Of a DNA stretch of 62,000 nucleotides, positions 38,901 through 49,689 are shown in pieces. Position numbers and translations under genes: made by a program. Below the pieces are notes generated by a model. It was not told the DNA's origin. It saw nothing but the letters and a program-made list of their open reading frames with translations, and searched no databases. The stretch's first letter is position 1. Every line of letters begins with the position of its first letter. The DNA comes from Phoronis australis (taxonomy: Eukaryota > Phoronida > Phoronidae): positions 765,965-827,964 of the forward strand of contig NMRA01000115.1 of the NCBI GenBank assembly GCA_002633005.1, in the 5' to 3' direction.

Positions 38901-41900
38901 AAAAGAGCGTTCACGTGTTTGTTCTACCTGCTGTCATACGAGTAATTAGTGCAATGTGCAAGATGCTCATATTGTGATCAATCACGTGTTCGCAATGGAT
39001 AAAGAGAGTGTAAGGAATCTATCCGTCCTTACTTGCCAACCGTCCAGCTCTTTGAATTATTGTCCGCGTCCTGCACAGTATCAGAATGTCCCACTTTTTG
39101 GCACACACATATTTTCGTATACTTCTGTGCTTTTCCAAACGACTTATCCCTAGTTCACCATTACATTTTTAAAAGAGACACCACTAAAGAAGGAAAACGT
39201 TGTCGGGATGTTGTCTAGGTGTAGTACACTGACCCCAGCGGCAAAGCCTAGATCCACTACAGAATTCCGCGGACACAAGTACAATGAAATCAGGGCTGAG
39301 TTGCATAAAGTTTCAAAAGTTATCCGCTGGATAAGTTTGGTGCATTACGTCAGGTGCATTGATCAAAAACAACAACGTGGCGCGTGATAATGCGACGTCA
39401 TTGTAGCTATGCGGCGTATAATTTTTATGCAGCTGGGCTCAGGTGCATTTTCATTTCATGGCAATATCTCGCGCAGTCGCATCTATGTTCTTCCCACTGG
39501 GCGGTGCAGAGGCAGATCTGCTGTAGATGGACGATAAGAAAGCAGATGAGACGATTGACAAGCGTTCACATGTGATTTTTTCCGGTTGGCAAATCAGACT
39601 GCAGAACCACCACGCAGATCTACATTCAGTGTTTGCAACTTGAGCAATACTGATCACATGTACATGAGATCCTTAGCATTAATGGTTAGTGGAATAAATG
39701 CAATACTTGTTTTTTGTAATGTAGACTATAATCACTTCAATAGTCACATGAACTTACGACAATAAAAACAGCCGAGGAGGCAGCGGTAGCAGCGTGGCCG
39801 GACATGAACGACTGGCGAATATTTACAGACTGAAACCTGCTCAGGTTTTTATTGGTGCATACAACATCGGAAATGAACATCGGCACCCTGAAAAGAGAGA
39901 CGAACGTTATTTCTGGTATTTTCCACCAGTTTTTGCCTTGGAAGGGCGATATTGTTATATTTCAAGGGAGAGCCTTCCATTTGCGCAAGTAGTCAGCACA
40001 CTTGTCTTCCATAAATTTTACACGTTTTCAGCTCAACAGCAATTATCTTCGACCAAACTGAAACAATAAAAACGAAGATGTATTCTGATTATAATAATAA
40101 TAACAACAAAAATAATAACACAAATGACAACAACGAAAACAACAACAACAACAATACAACAATAGCAATAGCATTGCCAGTAGTAACAGTAACTTTAATG
40201 ATACTTACGAGTTATAAATCTAGTCTACTTATCCATATCATATACATTTTAATTTACGTCAATTTCACTTTTAAGATGTGAACAGTAATGCTAATTCTTT
40301 GCATACTGTTTTTCACCCCCTTACACCAAAAGCGGACAATTTTCTAGTTTCAGGACATATTTGATTGCATTCAATACAAAATAACCTTAAGTTAAATCAC
40401 TAGCTTTTTGTTCAGACTTTGTTCATGCCTTGTGTATTAGACTAATTCTTTAATTTAACATTTTTTTTCCAAAAATCTGACAGGCAGTAACAAAAACATA
40501 CCAATATCACAACATAAAATTGTACAGTTTACTACTTGTTATAAGACCAATTTGAACAGATATATTTTCGTAATTATGCATTTTATTTTACACAATGACG
40601 ATTGGCGATTTTCATTTTCCATTTTGATTCTGGTATTCATATTTGAACATACATGTATGCCGACGTCAGCACAGGAATAATAAATCACTTGATGACCTCA
40701 AATTGACCTCAACTTGTTCCTTCGTAAGAGCACTCACTTCTGAGTTCGCAAAGAACTAACAGTTCGTGCCCCCTTTGAGACCATGCTCGGTGCATAAGAT
40801 GGCACGCCGTTACAAACCAACTTGTCAAGCAAAAACGAACTGTCGGTTCTCTTGGCTCTGAAATCACCTCCAGTTGGACACGGGTATAATTTTTTACCAC
40901 TTTCACAACGGCAAGTAATCCTAATCAAAAGCTTTAAAATATTTTTGCTGATAAATTGAACAAAAATTAATGTAATGGGTGTCAATGATATGCTTGTAAT
41001 GGAGTGAAAACTTACCAAGAACGTGGCTTCCATGTCAACAAAACCAACATGCTTCAGAACCACTAATCAGTTCCGACGTATCTTTATCATTGAAAAACCA
41101 CCACCCTTCCTTTGAATAAACATCTGCATGACTACTTACCGCTGAGAACAATTTATCTTTGACCAGTCGGGTTTGCAGTGGGCGATGAAGTTAGGCCTTG
41201 GATGTCCAATTGTTGTCTTGGAAATGAACACAATCACAAATGTGACGGCAAGAGCAAACAGTAGAAACATGACCAGGCGACAAAACTCCAACAGTGACTT
41301 CGACACAGTACGTGTTCTCCGTAATTTTCCATTGAGAGCTTCAGTAAGAAGAATCTGGAATGTTTTTGTTTTGAAATTTTACCTGTTAATAAGACACACC
41401 AACAGAATTACGAGGAAAATATGACAACAGAGAAGAAGAACAAGACTGTCTGCTCCACAATGGTCCACTCAGAACTTCAGAAACACTCGAGAAAGTAGGT
41501 GTTGTCGAAAATTCTTGATGTAAATTTATATTCAAGTCTCATGCTCCTCCACTTGATAATACGGTAGGGTATTTCCCGTTATTTTATACAAAGTTGTCAT
41601 TGCTCCAGTATGAAACTCGACTAATCAAAAATTTGCGAGTTGTCAGGCGCAGTACCGGTACATTTAAATAACGCTCTAGATGAGCATTTTTTAACATAGA
41701 ATTCAACATTACTTTGCCTGCTCAGTTTTCATTGAATATGCAATTGTAATATGCTTGGACATCCCTGAGTATACCCTCAAAACTAACAAGGTACCATAAC
41801 GTGACTTAACGATAAGTCAGCAAAAATTTGTAGCCGGACATGTTACTCTGCCCGTTGTGAAGAACTTTTTTGTTCGCACGCTGTAGGTAGCATATCTAGT

Positions 41901-44900
41901 CTCGTTGACATGAACTTTCATACAAAACGGTCTCAAAACCTATTCTCGGGTCAAATTATACAAAAGTATTAAAAGATACACATTAAGTATGGAGAATAAA
42001 TTAACAAACTAGACAAGACCCTTTACCATTGTATTATTCAGCCTCATATTGATTATTGTTTACCGGTTTGGGGGCACACTAGTGACACACTTGTAAACAA
42101 AGTCCAAGTAATCCAAAATACAGCCGCCAGGGCTATCCTGGGTACTAAAATTAGGGACACTAGGCTTGACGACTTGTACTCCAAGCTGGGATTTATGAAA
42201 ATAAGACAAAGAAATAAATATCTCTCTGCCTGTTGTATATACAGATGTATCAATGGCTTGGCTCCAGCATATCTCAGCAGTAAATTCAATAGCAGTCAGG
42301 CTGTTTATTCTACACGTTCTTCTGTTGCTGGCAATGTTTCTTCTAAAAAAATTAAAACCGAGACTGGCAAGAGATCTTTTATCTATGCAGCTGCTATAAT
42401 ATGGAATTCTTTTAGCCCAGAAATTAAACGGTCCAACTCAATTACTACCTTTAAAGTTAATGTTAAAAAGTGGCTGTAATTTACTTAACCTTTTATACCC
42501 TGCCTATCTTAATCATGTCATTTTTTCATTGTCGTAAATACTCTCATTGTCTAGAGTCATCTCTTAATTTATTTCATCTGTCTTAGTTAATTTTTTACCA
42601 TTATTTGTCATTTAGTTATTGTCTTAATTCTCAACCTTAACTGTTTTAATTGTATCTTTGTTACGTATATTTCATTGTTGTTTTATTACTTCATTGTATT
42701 ATATTACTGTTTTTCTTGTTGAGGGCCCTCTTGGAAAGGAGTGCTATCACTGAAGAGGCCACCCTCATTTTAAATACCACAATAAAAAAAAAAATGCTAC
42801 AGAACAGATGAAATGTATCGGTTTAGTTTATTTAATATAGTGGTTATACACCAGGTGTCACAGAAGTTTGAGAAAATCGCAAGAACTCAACGAAACTTTG
42901 CTTTCATTGGTCAAACAAGTCCAAGGAAGACTTACAATTTACGTGATCAATTCACTTGCCGGTTTTATTATTCTTAACGTGTCTCTGTAATTTGAGCTGG
43001 ATGTTGTTGCATTATTTCGCAAAAAGGACACTACCGTGCAGATGGTTGTTTTGTTATTGATACGTAAAAATTGTTTTCTATTTTATCATCTAGCTTATAA
43101 GCCAGTGGTATAACCTATTTTAATAATTCCAGTGTCCATTGTTTTGTCTTAGAATAATACATATACATGGAAAAGAAATCAAGTAAATTGCGTCATCGCC
43201 TCTAGCCTAAAACTCTTACAAGTTGCTTTTCTTTTCCAGTTTCTAATATTGGGGATGCCATATAATCTCATCATTTATTGTTTTTTTTTGCAAACTTTAC
43301 TTATTTCCGAACATTTTTTGTCAAAAGATTAGTAAATTTTAACTTAAAACCAGCCCATGATATGTAAATTCTTGAAAAAGAAGTTCCGATCATTAAATCC
43401 AAGATTGTGGAAGTTACCATGGAGACAACGCTGGGCATCTAGCCATGTGGACAATTCCGCGAAAAAGTCAATAAATGGCAAAACATTGAAATTATAACGA
43501 TGCTAATATTTCTATTTTCATCTGAAAGCACAGTCTCTCTAGTTTCAGGGCCACGCAAACAGTTACTTACTCGAAGAATACGTCGAGTCACGTTCAAAAT
43601 CCTAATTGAAGTTTTTATTAAAAAGATAATAGACTGCAGCCTGATTAACCTTCTTTGAGCACTGACCAAAGATTGCGTGCGTTTTCGATCACTGCCGTCG
43701 AAAAACTTTCCTTTTTGCTTATATCTGTGATTGATTAGCCAAATTTGTTTGAAACACAACATATAGGACAGTGTGAACATGAAGTAGGTTGAAAATTGCC
43801 AAATGTTTTTAAAAACACGTTTTGTGGAGAAAATGAACCTCTGCAAATCACTGAACCATGTCCAGTAAGTATCGTGATGTGGTGCAGGAGAATAAAACTG
43901 CATGATGCGGGCTATGTCAGGCAGAGACTTACGTCATAAGTGCAAAGGTCACCTATTAGCAGAATTTTTTATTTTCCCATTTACGAATTATCGGTGAATA
44001 CTACTGCAATTTGTTTAGCGTAGATGTAAAATAGTTGTTTAGTTCTTGTCATGCATCAGCATAGTTACGAACATGCAAATACATCTTTAAGGTTATGTCA
44101 AATCTAGAAAGTTGCCAAATTTGTCTAATTTCGGAAATAACAGATTGGATTCATTTGAAACATTAAAATTTTATGCTTCGTGCAGTGTTCTACAAAACAT
44201 TTTTAGGAATAGTACTCAAAATGTTCCACTATTGTGTGGGAAGCTATCAAAAATTGGGATTTTCGTGATTTCGTGAAAATAATTAAATGGTCACGTGCTC
44301 CAATTAACGACAGAGTGACACAAAGTCTAAAGTCAAATAATACGGAATTTCTACTTATAGAAAATGTGTACTTTCAAAAAATTTCATAGTTTTGTAGATA
44401 TTCGCGTAAATATACAGACTGGTCGATACGGTTTACAGTTACCTAAAGCCAGCGCAGACAGCCGACTGAATTCATGGTCGCTCGCATTTAGTTATGAAGT
44501 CTCCGCAACGCACTCGCGCTTTGCTCGCACTCATAACTTGTGCCCCCGATTTTTAAAACCTAAAATATATTTTCGTTGAAAATATCGGTTACACCTACCC
44601 CTGAAACTACTGGCAAACACAAATTTGTTATCATTATTGATGTGGTTCTAGATGATAGCGGTCTTCATCCCTAATCGATCTTACTTTTGTTGTAACGTAC
44701 TTGAAAGACAGCTGACAATCTTTCATTTTCATCGAAAAGCAAGTTTAGTATAAGATCATTACGGAGCTATTTGGAAGTGTACAGGTACATGTGGTATAAC
44801 TTAAACTCGACTTGCTAAGGCGTACCCAAAGTCCCGATCGGGTTGTGTTCGCAGCCGTCATACTCCCCCCGTATATGGGCATGCACTCAGAGAATGGTGT

Positions 44901-47900
44901 ACTACCTACGTACTTTTCTAAAATATTATCGGCGTTGTCAACGGCATCTTCAAAAATGAAAAAAACGGTGAATGAAAATGATGGCGATTGCATTGGTTAT
45001 GTCGTTATAGTTGTCATCCGTAGGTTGGCGTCTCCCTCCGTTGTTGGAGTTGTTCACCTGTGCTATTGTTGTCATTTGGGATCGAGAGCAGTTTAGTGCT
45101 CAGTGGTATGGTCATCGGCTTTAACGTCAACGTCATTATTATCGGGTGTTTTCCTATTCGAAAAAATCGGTTGCATTTATTTGGCTGTGACGTGTTCTTC
45201 GATGTTGTCTGTCGTTAATGCATTTTTGTCCGTTTTCTTTGACCTTTGTATTATGGCCCATATTTATTCAAGAATATTTTTACTGCGAAATTTAATTTTT
45301 ATTTCATTCAAGTATTCATCTTGCTGTCAGTGCAAAGTACTTCCATTCTGTAAACTAGAACCAAATCCTGTCTGACTCCATTCAAAGTTACATACCACAA
45401 TGACAGGCGTCCCCACGACAAAAACAACCAGTGAATAGGTAGGAACGGTTTCCACAGCAACAGCAGGATAACGGATCGACTCGTCATCACAGAAGAAACC
45501 TCTGTTGGCCGTTTGAACAGCAGCGATGAATACCCCAATCAATCCACTTGCTGGAAATGACAAACAACATGCTTTGTATAAGAAGCGATAGATGTACGAA
45601 CAGATTTGAAATTGAAGTCTCCACAACAGTCGCTATTTCCTGTAACGCGGTACTTGTTCTTTAAAAATGTGTGATCTGTCGCAATGGTTTCGATTTTCCC
45701 CAACGAATGCTGAGAAACCCAACAGAAGTTGCTGTAAAAAGCGAACTAGTCTGCATTTATAGCAACCACAGGTCTTCAAGAATAAACACTCAATATAGTA
45801 ATCTGGAAAATTATAAAAGGCAATCTTCAGACTAGACCGACATTACAACTAATAATAAGAGTTTGTTCCGTGAATGAGTTCGTATTGCGCTCGCAAGTGA
45901 CATCATACCCAGAAAAGCGACCGAACCGACATTCACAGCTAAATTGCAAGAGATCAAGGTCGTGCAAAGCCCAGATTTGAATAAGAGACAATGTCAGTGC
46001 TGCATTAAGGTTCCTCGGGGTCCTAAACTAGGGCCTCTGGTAATTTGGGTTGTCCTGGTCGCATAATTCCTTACCATGAGCTTCAGAGTTCACTGGGTTG
46101 GTCAAGCCTAAAATTGGGAATTCGAAAATGAGGAATGTACGCATTTGCCTAGGTTCTTGCTTGCAACGGATAAATAATACGGTCACGGTAAGTTATAATA
46201 TCAGTGGCGGATCTAGGATATCACAAGGGGGGGGCCCAACTTTTTGTCCGGCTGTAAGCATTTGCGCAAACTGAATCACGATTGTAGATGCGCATAGCAC
46301 CGAATTGGGGGGAGGTCGGGAGGGGGTTTGCCCCCCTCCCGCTCAGGAAATTTTTCTGTTTTTACCTCTAAAATTCAAGAATTTTCCTTGATTCCTGAAG
46401 ACAAAAGAGGCAAAAAAGAAAAAAAAAGGAGAACGTGTCGAACAGCAAAAACTGCAAGAACCGAAGACTCNNNNNNNNNNNNNNNNNNNNNNNNNNNNNN
46501 NNNNNNNNNNNNNNNNNNNNNNNNNNNNNNNNNNNNNNNNNNNNNNNNNNNNNNNNNNNNNNNNNNNNNNNNNNNNNNNNNNNNNNNNNNNNNNNNNNNN
46601 NNNNNNNNNNNNNNNNNNNNNNNNNNNNNNNNNNNNNNNNNNNNNNNNNNNNNNNNNNNNNNNNNNNNNNNNNNNNNNNNNNNNNNNNNNNNNNNNNNNN
46701 NNNNNNNNNNNNNNNNNNNNNNNNNNNNNNNNNNNNNNNNNNNNNNNNNNNNNNNNNNNNNNNNNNNNNNNNNNNNNNNNNNNNNNNNNNNNNNNNNNNN
46801 NNNNNNNNNNNNNNNNNNNNNNNNNNNNNNNNNNNNNNNNNNNNNNNNNNNNNNNNNNNNNNNNNNNNNNNNNNNNNNNNNNNNNNNNNNNNNNNNNNNN
46901 NNNNNNNNNNNNNNNNNNNNNNNNNNNNNNNNNNNNNNNNNNNNNNNNNNNNNNNNNNNNNNNNNNNNNNNNNNNNNNNNNNNNNNNNNNNNNNNNNNNN
47001 NNNNNNNNNNNNNNNNNNNNNNNNNNNNNNNNNNNNNNNNNNNNNNNNNNNNNNNNNNNNNNNNNNNNNNNNNNNNNNNNNNNNNNNNNNNNNNNNNNNN
47101 NNNNNNNNNNNNNNNNNNNNNNNNNNNCCCCCCCCCCCAACACTAAAACTGCACACATTTAAATTTTTTTTCATCCGTATAATTTTAATTACCGGGGTTA
47201 ATTAATAAACTCAACATTTCCCTACGTTCTTACTGTTTTATTTTTTTGCGGCAGCCAAGGGGGGGGGGGGGGTGGGCCCGGGCCCCCTGGGCCCCCCCCC
47301 CTAAATCCGCCTATGAATATGATACCAAATTAAGAGAGTGAAAGGCCCGACGATTCATTTTCCATTTTAGCCAATTAAGAGGGCATGCAGTTAACGTTGC
47401 TGCGTAATAAGGAACCTGCGCCACCATGACGTTCAGTAACGATAGGACCATGCTAGAAAAGTAAGACTTCGAGAGATTACGTGAGACATTGCCGTGTATT
47501 TTAAATGGGAACATGAGACAGCTACTGAACTGTATCCAGCATTGGGCAAATTCCAGTAACTCAGCATCAGTTAAACACCATAACGCTCAGGGACTTAGGA
47601 TAAGGATGTAAGTCATTTACTTTCAAAAGGTCAGTTGCTAAAATCACACTTGTAGCCAGCCAGCAAGCTCGAGTGACTCGGTTATTAATACCACTATTAA
47701 CTCAAGAACATTGCAGTTATGAAATTAGTCTCAAATATGTCCATACTCAAAATGAGGGGGTTTCTTGGCTTTGATATTGCTCCAGACTAGCCCGAAAACA
47801 CAAAACACAAGATGTCTGGGTTCAAGCGGCACGCAATATCGCGTTGTCATTTTCTCAAACCTAGGAACGGCGTTTCATCTTAATATGATTAAAGTTCATG

Positions 47901-48306
47901 GCCATTATAAATGCAGCACTTTTAAATTCATGTTAATTTGTCCGCTTAATTTTTATTCAACTGTGTACCAAGGCTATTTACACATCATAAACCGTGAAAA
48001 CACGGAGTAAATCATTGACATGTTCGAATCTGCAATCGCTTACACAAGACTCAAGAGAGTGAGTTAAGAACTAGTAAAGGTGCATGGATACTTGAATTGA
48101 TTGAAGTTTTACTTTGAAAAGGGTAAAACGACTTTGCAACATCCCTGGGCAACAGTGTAAGAAAAGAACCTGTAGTATTTATAGCACCCCAAAGCTTGCT
48201 GGATCACCATGTCTCGTACTGACAATAACATACCAAGAAGAAGAATGATCCCGTCAAAAATCCTCCGGAATAGTGTCTGCTTGCTGTTTACTTGACAGAG
48301 CGCCAT
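32897..48306 (-). CDS. Lipid phosphate phosphatase (PAP2/LPP, wunen type), copy 1, 6 exons
   Basis: CDS is the join of complement 48234-48306, 45396-45550, 41140-41354, 39758-39836, 37597-37773 and 32897-32998: 801 nt, 266 residues plus stop, GT-AG and in phase throughout. The family removes phosphate from lysophosphatidate, phosphatidate, sphingosine-1-phosphate and ceramide-1-phosphate at the outer face of plasma or luminal membranes. Six hydrophobic segments are visible. The catalytic motifs are K-x6-RP (K122, R129, P130), SGH (160-162) and R-x5-H-x3-D (R208, H214, D218). A possible N-glycosylation site is N144-C-S. Two residues usually conserved differ: Met at 159 before SGH (usually Pro or Tyr) and Thr at 207 (usually Ser). 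The hallmark RGFFCDDESIRYP follows the first membrane segment. It is slightly shorter than vertebrate LPPs, mainly between the first and second motifs, so a small exon between exons 3 and 4 may be missed. Confidence 0.88.
33936..34990. repeat. divergent repeat modules with CCACTAGGTGGCGC-like cores
   Basis: Modules of roughly 200-400 bp share pieces such as GGAAGGTGTTAT, CACAAAGATCCT and CAGTAGTCG. Several contain a CCACTAGGTGGCGC-like core (33950-33963, 34765-34778). The same set is present at 52920-53960. The core resembles the CTCF binding consensus; no function is shown. Confidence 0.6.
35014..36115 (-). mobile_element. hAT-like DNA transposon, duplication copy 1
   Basis: The termini start CAGTGGCGTG and end CACGCCAATG (imperfect terminal inverted repeats), flanked by 8-bp direct repeats GTTCAATG (35006-35013) and GTTCAACG (36116-36123). 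This is the hAT pattern. A minus-strand reading near 35730-35972 (KVVMDNYDELREALEIRC, then DPEENIDTRGSG) resembles the region of ZMYM-type hAT transposases around the NYDE.. motif. No intact transposase remains. It lies in intron 5 of LPP copy 1 and is shared with 59777-60770. Confidence 0.75.
35730..35972 (-). pseudogene. hAT transposase fragment
   Basis: An open fragment of 80 codons whose C-terminal half resembles hAT/ZMYM-like transposases (DNYDELREALE, ENIDTRG). There is no catalytic triad and no start or end of a full transposase. The related copy at 60421-60606 is more damaged. Resemblance is from recall of the family, so moderate confidence. Confidence 0.5.
36229..37558 (+). mobile_element. 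Kolobok-like DNA transposon with THAP remnant
   Basis: 1330 bp bounded by inverted repeats of about 318 bp (36229-36546 and 37241-37558) that begin AGGGGAAGGCAACC and AGGCGAAGGCAACC. They are flanked by TTAA on both sides (36225-36228, 37559-37562). The paralogous site at about 60880 is empty (GACTTAGGAACTG), which proves insertion after the duplication. TTAA target duplication plus an N-terminal THAP domain is the Kolobok superfamily pattern. A TA duplication would fit the same bases, so Tc1/mariner-like ends are not strictly excluded. It sits in intron 5 of LPP copy 1. Confidence 0.8.
36494..37296 (+). pseudogene. broken THAP-domain transposase (Kolobok-like)
   Basis: From the ATG at 36494 the frame reads MPRCCCVPGCTH, then a TAG stop at 36530-36532. 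It continues in the same frame through TLRRFPKDDTLRCTWLARSC, typical of a THAP zinc finger. A frameshift near 36660 precedes the RVCGKHF segment that closes the C2CH finger. Further on, around 37102-37230, a CQVCG...CVAGHSGKW pattern looks like the zinc-binding C-terminal part of Kolobok-type transposases. Most of the catalytic region is absent. The element is therefore non-autonomous. Confidence 0.65.
37563..38290. repeat. duplicated block D, copy 1 (includes LPP exon 5)
   Basis: Collinear with about 60890-61790, including the LPP exon and the intron beyond it. The second copy carries an extra small MITE at 61359-61502. Confidence 0.85.
37597..37773 (-). CDS. LPP copy 1 exon 5
   Basis: 177 nt, phase 0/0, acceptor ATTTCCAG and donor GTGCGT. 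It encodes residues 175-233, LYGEQTWLFPFSRLLKPLLQ and onward. It contains catalytic motif 3 (TRISDHVHHWSD) and the last two membrane segments. Compared with the copy 2 exon there are about ten base and five amino-acid differences, none at the catalytic Arg, His or Asp. Confidence 0.92.
38291..39757. other. LPP copy 1 intron 4
   Basis: No exon is recognised. The part around 39530-39620 matches 61880-61965 and marks the right end of the duplicated segment visible in this window. Short open frames here lack splice context. Confidence 0.6.
39758..39836 (-). CDS. LPP copy 1 exon 4
   Basis: 79 nt: one base of a split Arg, then 26 codons beginning FQSVNIRQSFMSGHAATA, donor GTAAGT. It carries catalytic motif 2 (SGHAA). 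The acceptor used here is GAGCAG at 39837-39839, chosen because it restores phase with exon 3. An alternative CAG seven bases inside (exon end 39829) would need an extra upstream exon. Neither acceptor has a strong pyrimidine tract, so the 5' edge is uncertain. Confidence 0.7.
39837..41139. other. LPP copy 1 intron 3
   Basis: Contains an AAT/AAC-rich microsatellite at about 40087-40165. A GTGAGT donor-like site near 40737 could end a small extra exon, but no supporting coding sequence was recognised. Confidence 0.5.
40087..40165. repeat. AAT/AAC trinucleotide microsatellite
   Basis: Imperfect run of AAT and AAC triplets. It yields a spurious Asn-rich open frame on the plus strand. Confidence 0.9.
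41140..41354 (-). CDS. LPP copy 1 exon 3
   Basis: 215 nt, entering at phase 0 and leaving two bases, acceptor CATTCCAG and donor GTAAGT. It encodes residues 77-147, ILLTEALNGKLRRTRTVSKS, a membrane segment, and motif 1 SKTTIGHPRPNF followed by KPDWSKINCS. Both the catalytic K-x6-RP and the C-K-P-D-W-S-K-I-N-C-S sequence are LPP family hallmarks. Confidence 0.93.
42003..42479 (+). pseudogene. LINE reverse transcriptase C-terminal fragment
   Basis: Open frame of 158 codons plus stop, without a start of its own. It shows the pattern of the RT thumb and C-terminal region of CR1/L2/Jockey-like non-LTR retrotransposons: HIDYCLPVWGHTS, VQVIQNTAARAILG, NGLAPAYLSS, and the closing IIWNSFSPEIKRS...FK...KKWL. 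The endonuclease and RT catalytic domains are missing through 5' truncation. The clade is inferred only from this short region. Confidence 0.8.
42003..42794 (+). mobile_element. 5'-truncated LINE (CR1/L2/Jockey-like) with poly(A)
   Basis: The RT fragment is followed by about 300 bases of 3' UTR and an A-rich tail at about 42782-42794. The 5' boundary is near 42000, where the open frame meets a TAA. No target-site duplication could be made out. It lies antisense to LPP copy 1 in intron 2. Confidence 0.75.
43500..44095. repeat. dispersed repeat, related to 56920-57250
   Basis: Shares AACACAACATATAG, GAAAATTGCCAAA, TGTCCAGTAAGTATCGTGA, TTTGTTTAGCGTAGATG and AGCATAGTT with the segment at 56920-57250, in the same orientation. 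It has an open minus-strand frame (43439-43903) not maintained in the second copy, which argues against a shared protein. Confidence 0.7.
45396..45550 (-). CDS. LPP copy 1 exon 2
   Basis: 155 nt: two bases of a split Ala, then 51 codons, acceptor ATTTCCAG and donor GTATGT. It encodes the end of membrane segment 1, the hallmark RGFFCDDESIRYP, and membrane segment 2 (YSLVVFVVGTPVIV). Confidence 0.92.
46202..47315. mobile_element. hAT/MITE-like element with G/C-rich ends, interrupted by gap
   Basis: Left end CAGTGGCGGATCTAGGAT with a G run. The right end, read in reverse, is CATAGGCGGATTTAG with a G run. Together they form terminal inverted repeats typical of widespread CAGTGGCGGAT-type elements. 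A clear 8-bp target duplication is not visible. About 657 bases inside are unknown (N). It lies in intron 1 of LPP copy 1. Confidence 0.5.
46471..47127. other. assembly gap (N)
   Basis: Run of unknown bases, bordered on the right by a poly-C tract (47128-47138). Apparent long open frames crossing it are artefacts. Confidence 0.99.
48234..48306 (-). CDS. LPP copy 1 exon 1 (start exon)
   Basis: ATG at 48306-48304, 24 codons (MALCQVNSKQTLFRRIFDGI...LLL) plus one base of a split Ala, donor GTATGT. The end phase matches exon 2, and the joined sequence gives an uninterrupted first membrane segment. Short cytosolic N-termini of this kind are normal for LPPs. Confidence 0.85.
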
Positions 48307-48857
48307 TTCACCGATGTCTTACCCACTCCTCCTAAAAAGTGCAGGCGGATGACCCCAACATAGTAGCAAACACAAGCGTGTATTGTGGAAAGGGTTATCT
48401 GACGTAAGCTTGTATGTTTGCTCACCATTGAGACTTCGTCTGTCATGGACGACTGGCTTCGATTACATTGTACTTGTTTGTGTTCAGACAACACTTTAAT
48501 GGATATTTATCAGATGACCGTACATTTTTAACACTATTGTGTCGTTGCCTACACGGGGAGTGTTCTGTTCAGTGAGGGTATGAATGTTGTGTTATTTTCA
48601 CCGTAAAACGGCTTCACGTGTGCCTTGAACATCTGTACGCTACGGTTGACTTATATTTACGCCTTAATGGTCGTAGGTGAAAACGACATCACATGCGTCA
48701 ATTTTAAGCAGCGAACATGACGTAAATAACTGTCTAATTCTTAATTTGCATTTGATGACCACAACATTAAAGCTAAAAGTTCGAGTTTGACCTGAAAGCT
48801 TGACTTCTTACTCAAAATCTCAATGTTTTACTACAGGCCGGTAAAAATCTTATTGGG

Positions 48858-49140
48858 CGTGGGGCTAATCCCCATTCAGGAACTCTTTGCACAATCAAGT
48901 ATAGTCTGCTAATGGACTAAATTGGTATATTAAACTGCAGGTAATACCCACAATAGATGCTGAGTTTAAATAGAGACTATAAGACTTACTGGCTTCTGGT
49001 GTAGTAAGGTCAGTTAAGAGGATTAATTTTTGAGACTGTGCGCATATTTTGTGAGATGCTTTCTTACACATTTTATTTAACTTTGGTAGTAAATCGCTCA
49101 GTACATACTAAAAATTAACACAAATACAAATTTGAGAAAT
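48858..49140. repeat. duplicated block A, copy 2
   Basis: Near-identical centre with 27088-27405. Immediately beyond it, at about 49146-49172, the minus strand reads ATGAAACCGATCATTAGG followed by a GTAAGTC donor-like site. This resembles a shrunken relic of RGS22-like exon 1. Confidence 0.8.
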
Positions 49141-49689
49141 GGGTGACTTACCCTAATGATCGGTTTCATGAGGCACGCAACTAGCTATCATGTAGCACAC
49201 TAGCACGGTGTTAATTCAACCGCGTTTTTGAAATTGTAAGAGGTAATCTAAGTCATATAAAAGCGAATGAGTAATTACCGTCTTTTTAATTTAAAGTGTA
49301 ATTTCATAAATTGTTCACATCAGAGCTCATATTTTATTGTTTGAAAATCCTGCCATCAGCCTAACGTCCTAAGAGGACTGGCTTAAGTGCACAAAAACGA
49401 AGAATATTTTATCAGTTCACAAGTCATGGTTGGAAGATAAAAGCTTGTATTTTGGTCAAAATAACTGTAACAGAAAGGATATAGCTCCAGAAGTTTTGTA
49501 TCCCCAACAGACGGCATGTGCTTTAGGCCTTCTGTTATGAAATTGTACAACGCATTTCAATGGCACCACGGCGGCAAACACGCGTAGCCATGTTGATGCA
49601 CATGGTACGTACGTTTGTATAACTTCTTTCACCGCTTTCAAGAGGTAAAGTACATTATCATGTCCAAAGTCTCTTGATCTATTTACAGC

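Larger units (their letters stand above)
41355..45395. other. LPP copy 1 intron 2
   Basis: 4 kb intron containing a 5'-truncated LINE on the opposite strand (42003-42794) and, at about 43500-44095, a segment related to 56920-57250. No LPP exon is supported between exons 2 and 3, since those two join in phase. Confidence 0.6.

Noticed and set aside
40709-41063. Minus-strand frames with a GTGAGT donor as the SGH exon of LPP
   Set aside because: They lack SGH; the true SGHAA motif was found at 39758-39836 and is in phase.
43439-43903. 154-codon minus-strand frame as an extra LPP exon (membrane-like stretch)
   Set aside because: LPP exons 2 and 3 already join in phase; the related copy at 56920-57250 has frameshifts, so the frame is not conserved.
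46328-47205. Four frames of more than 250 codons
   Set aside because: They cross the N gap; the coding length is an artefact of unknown bases.
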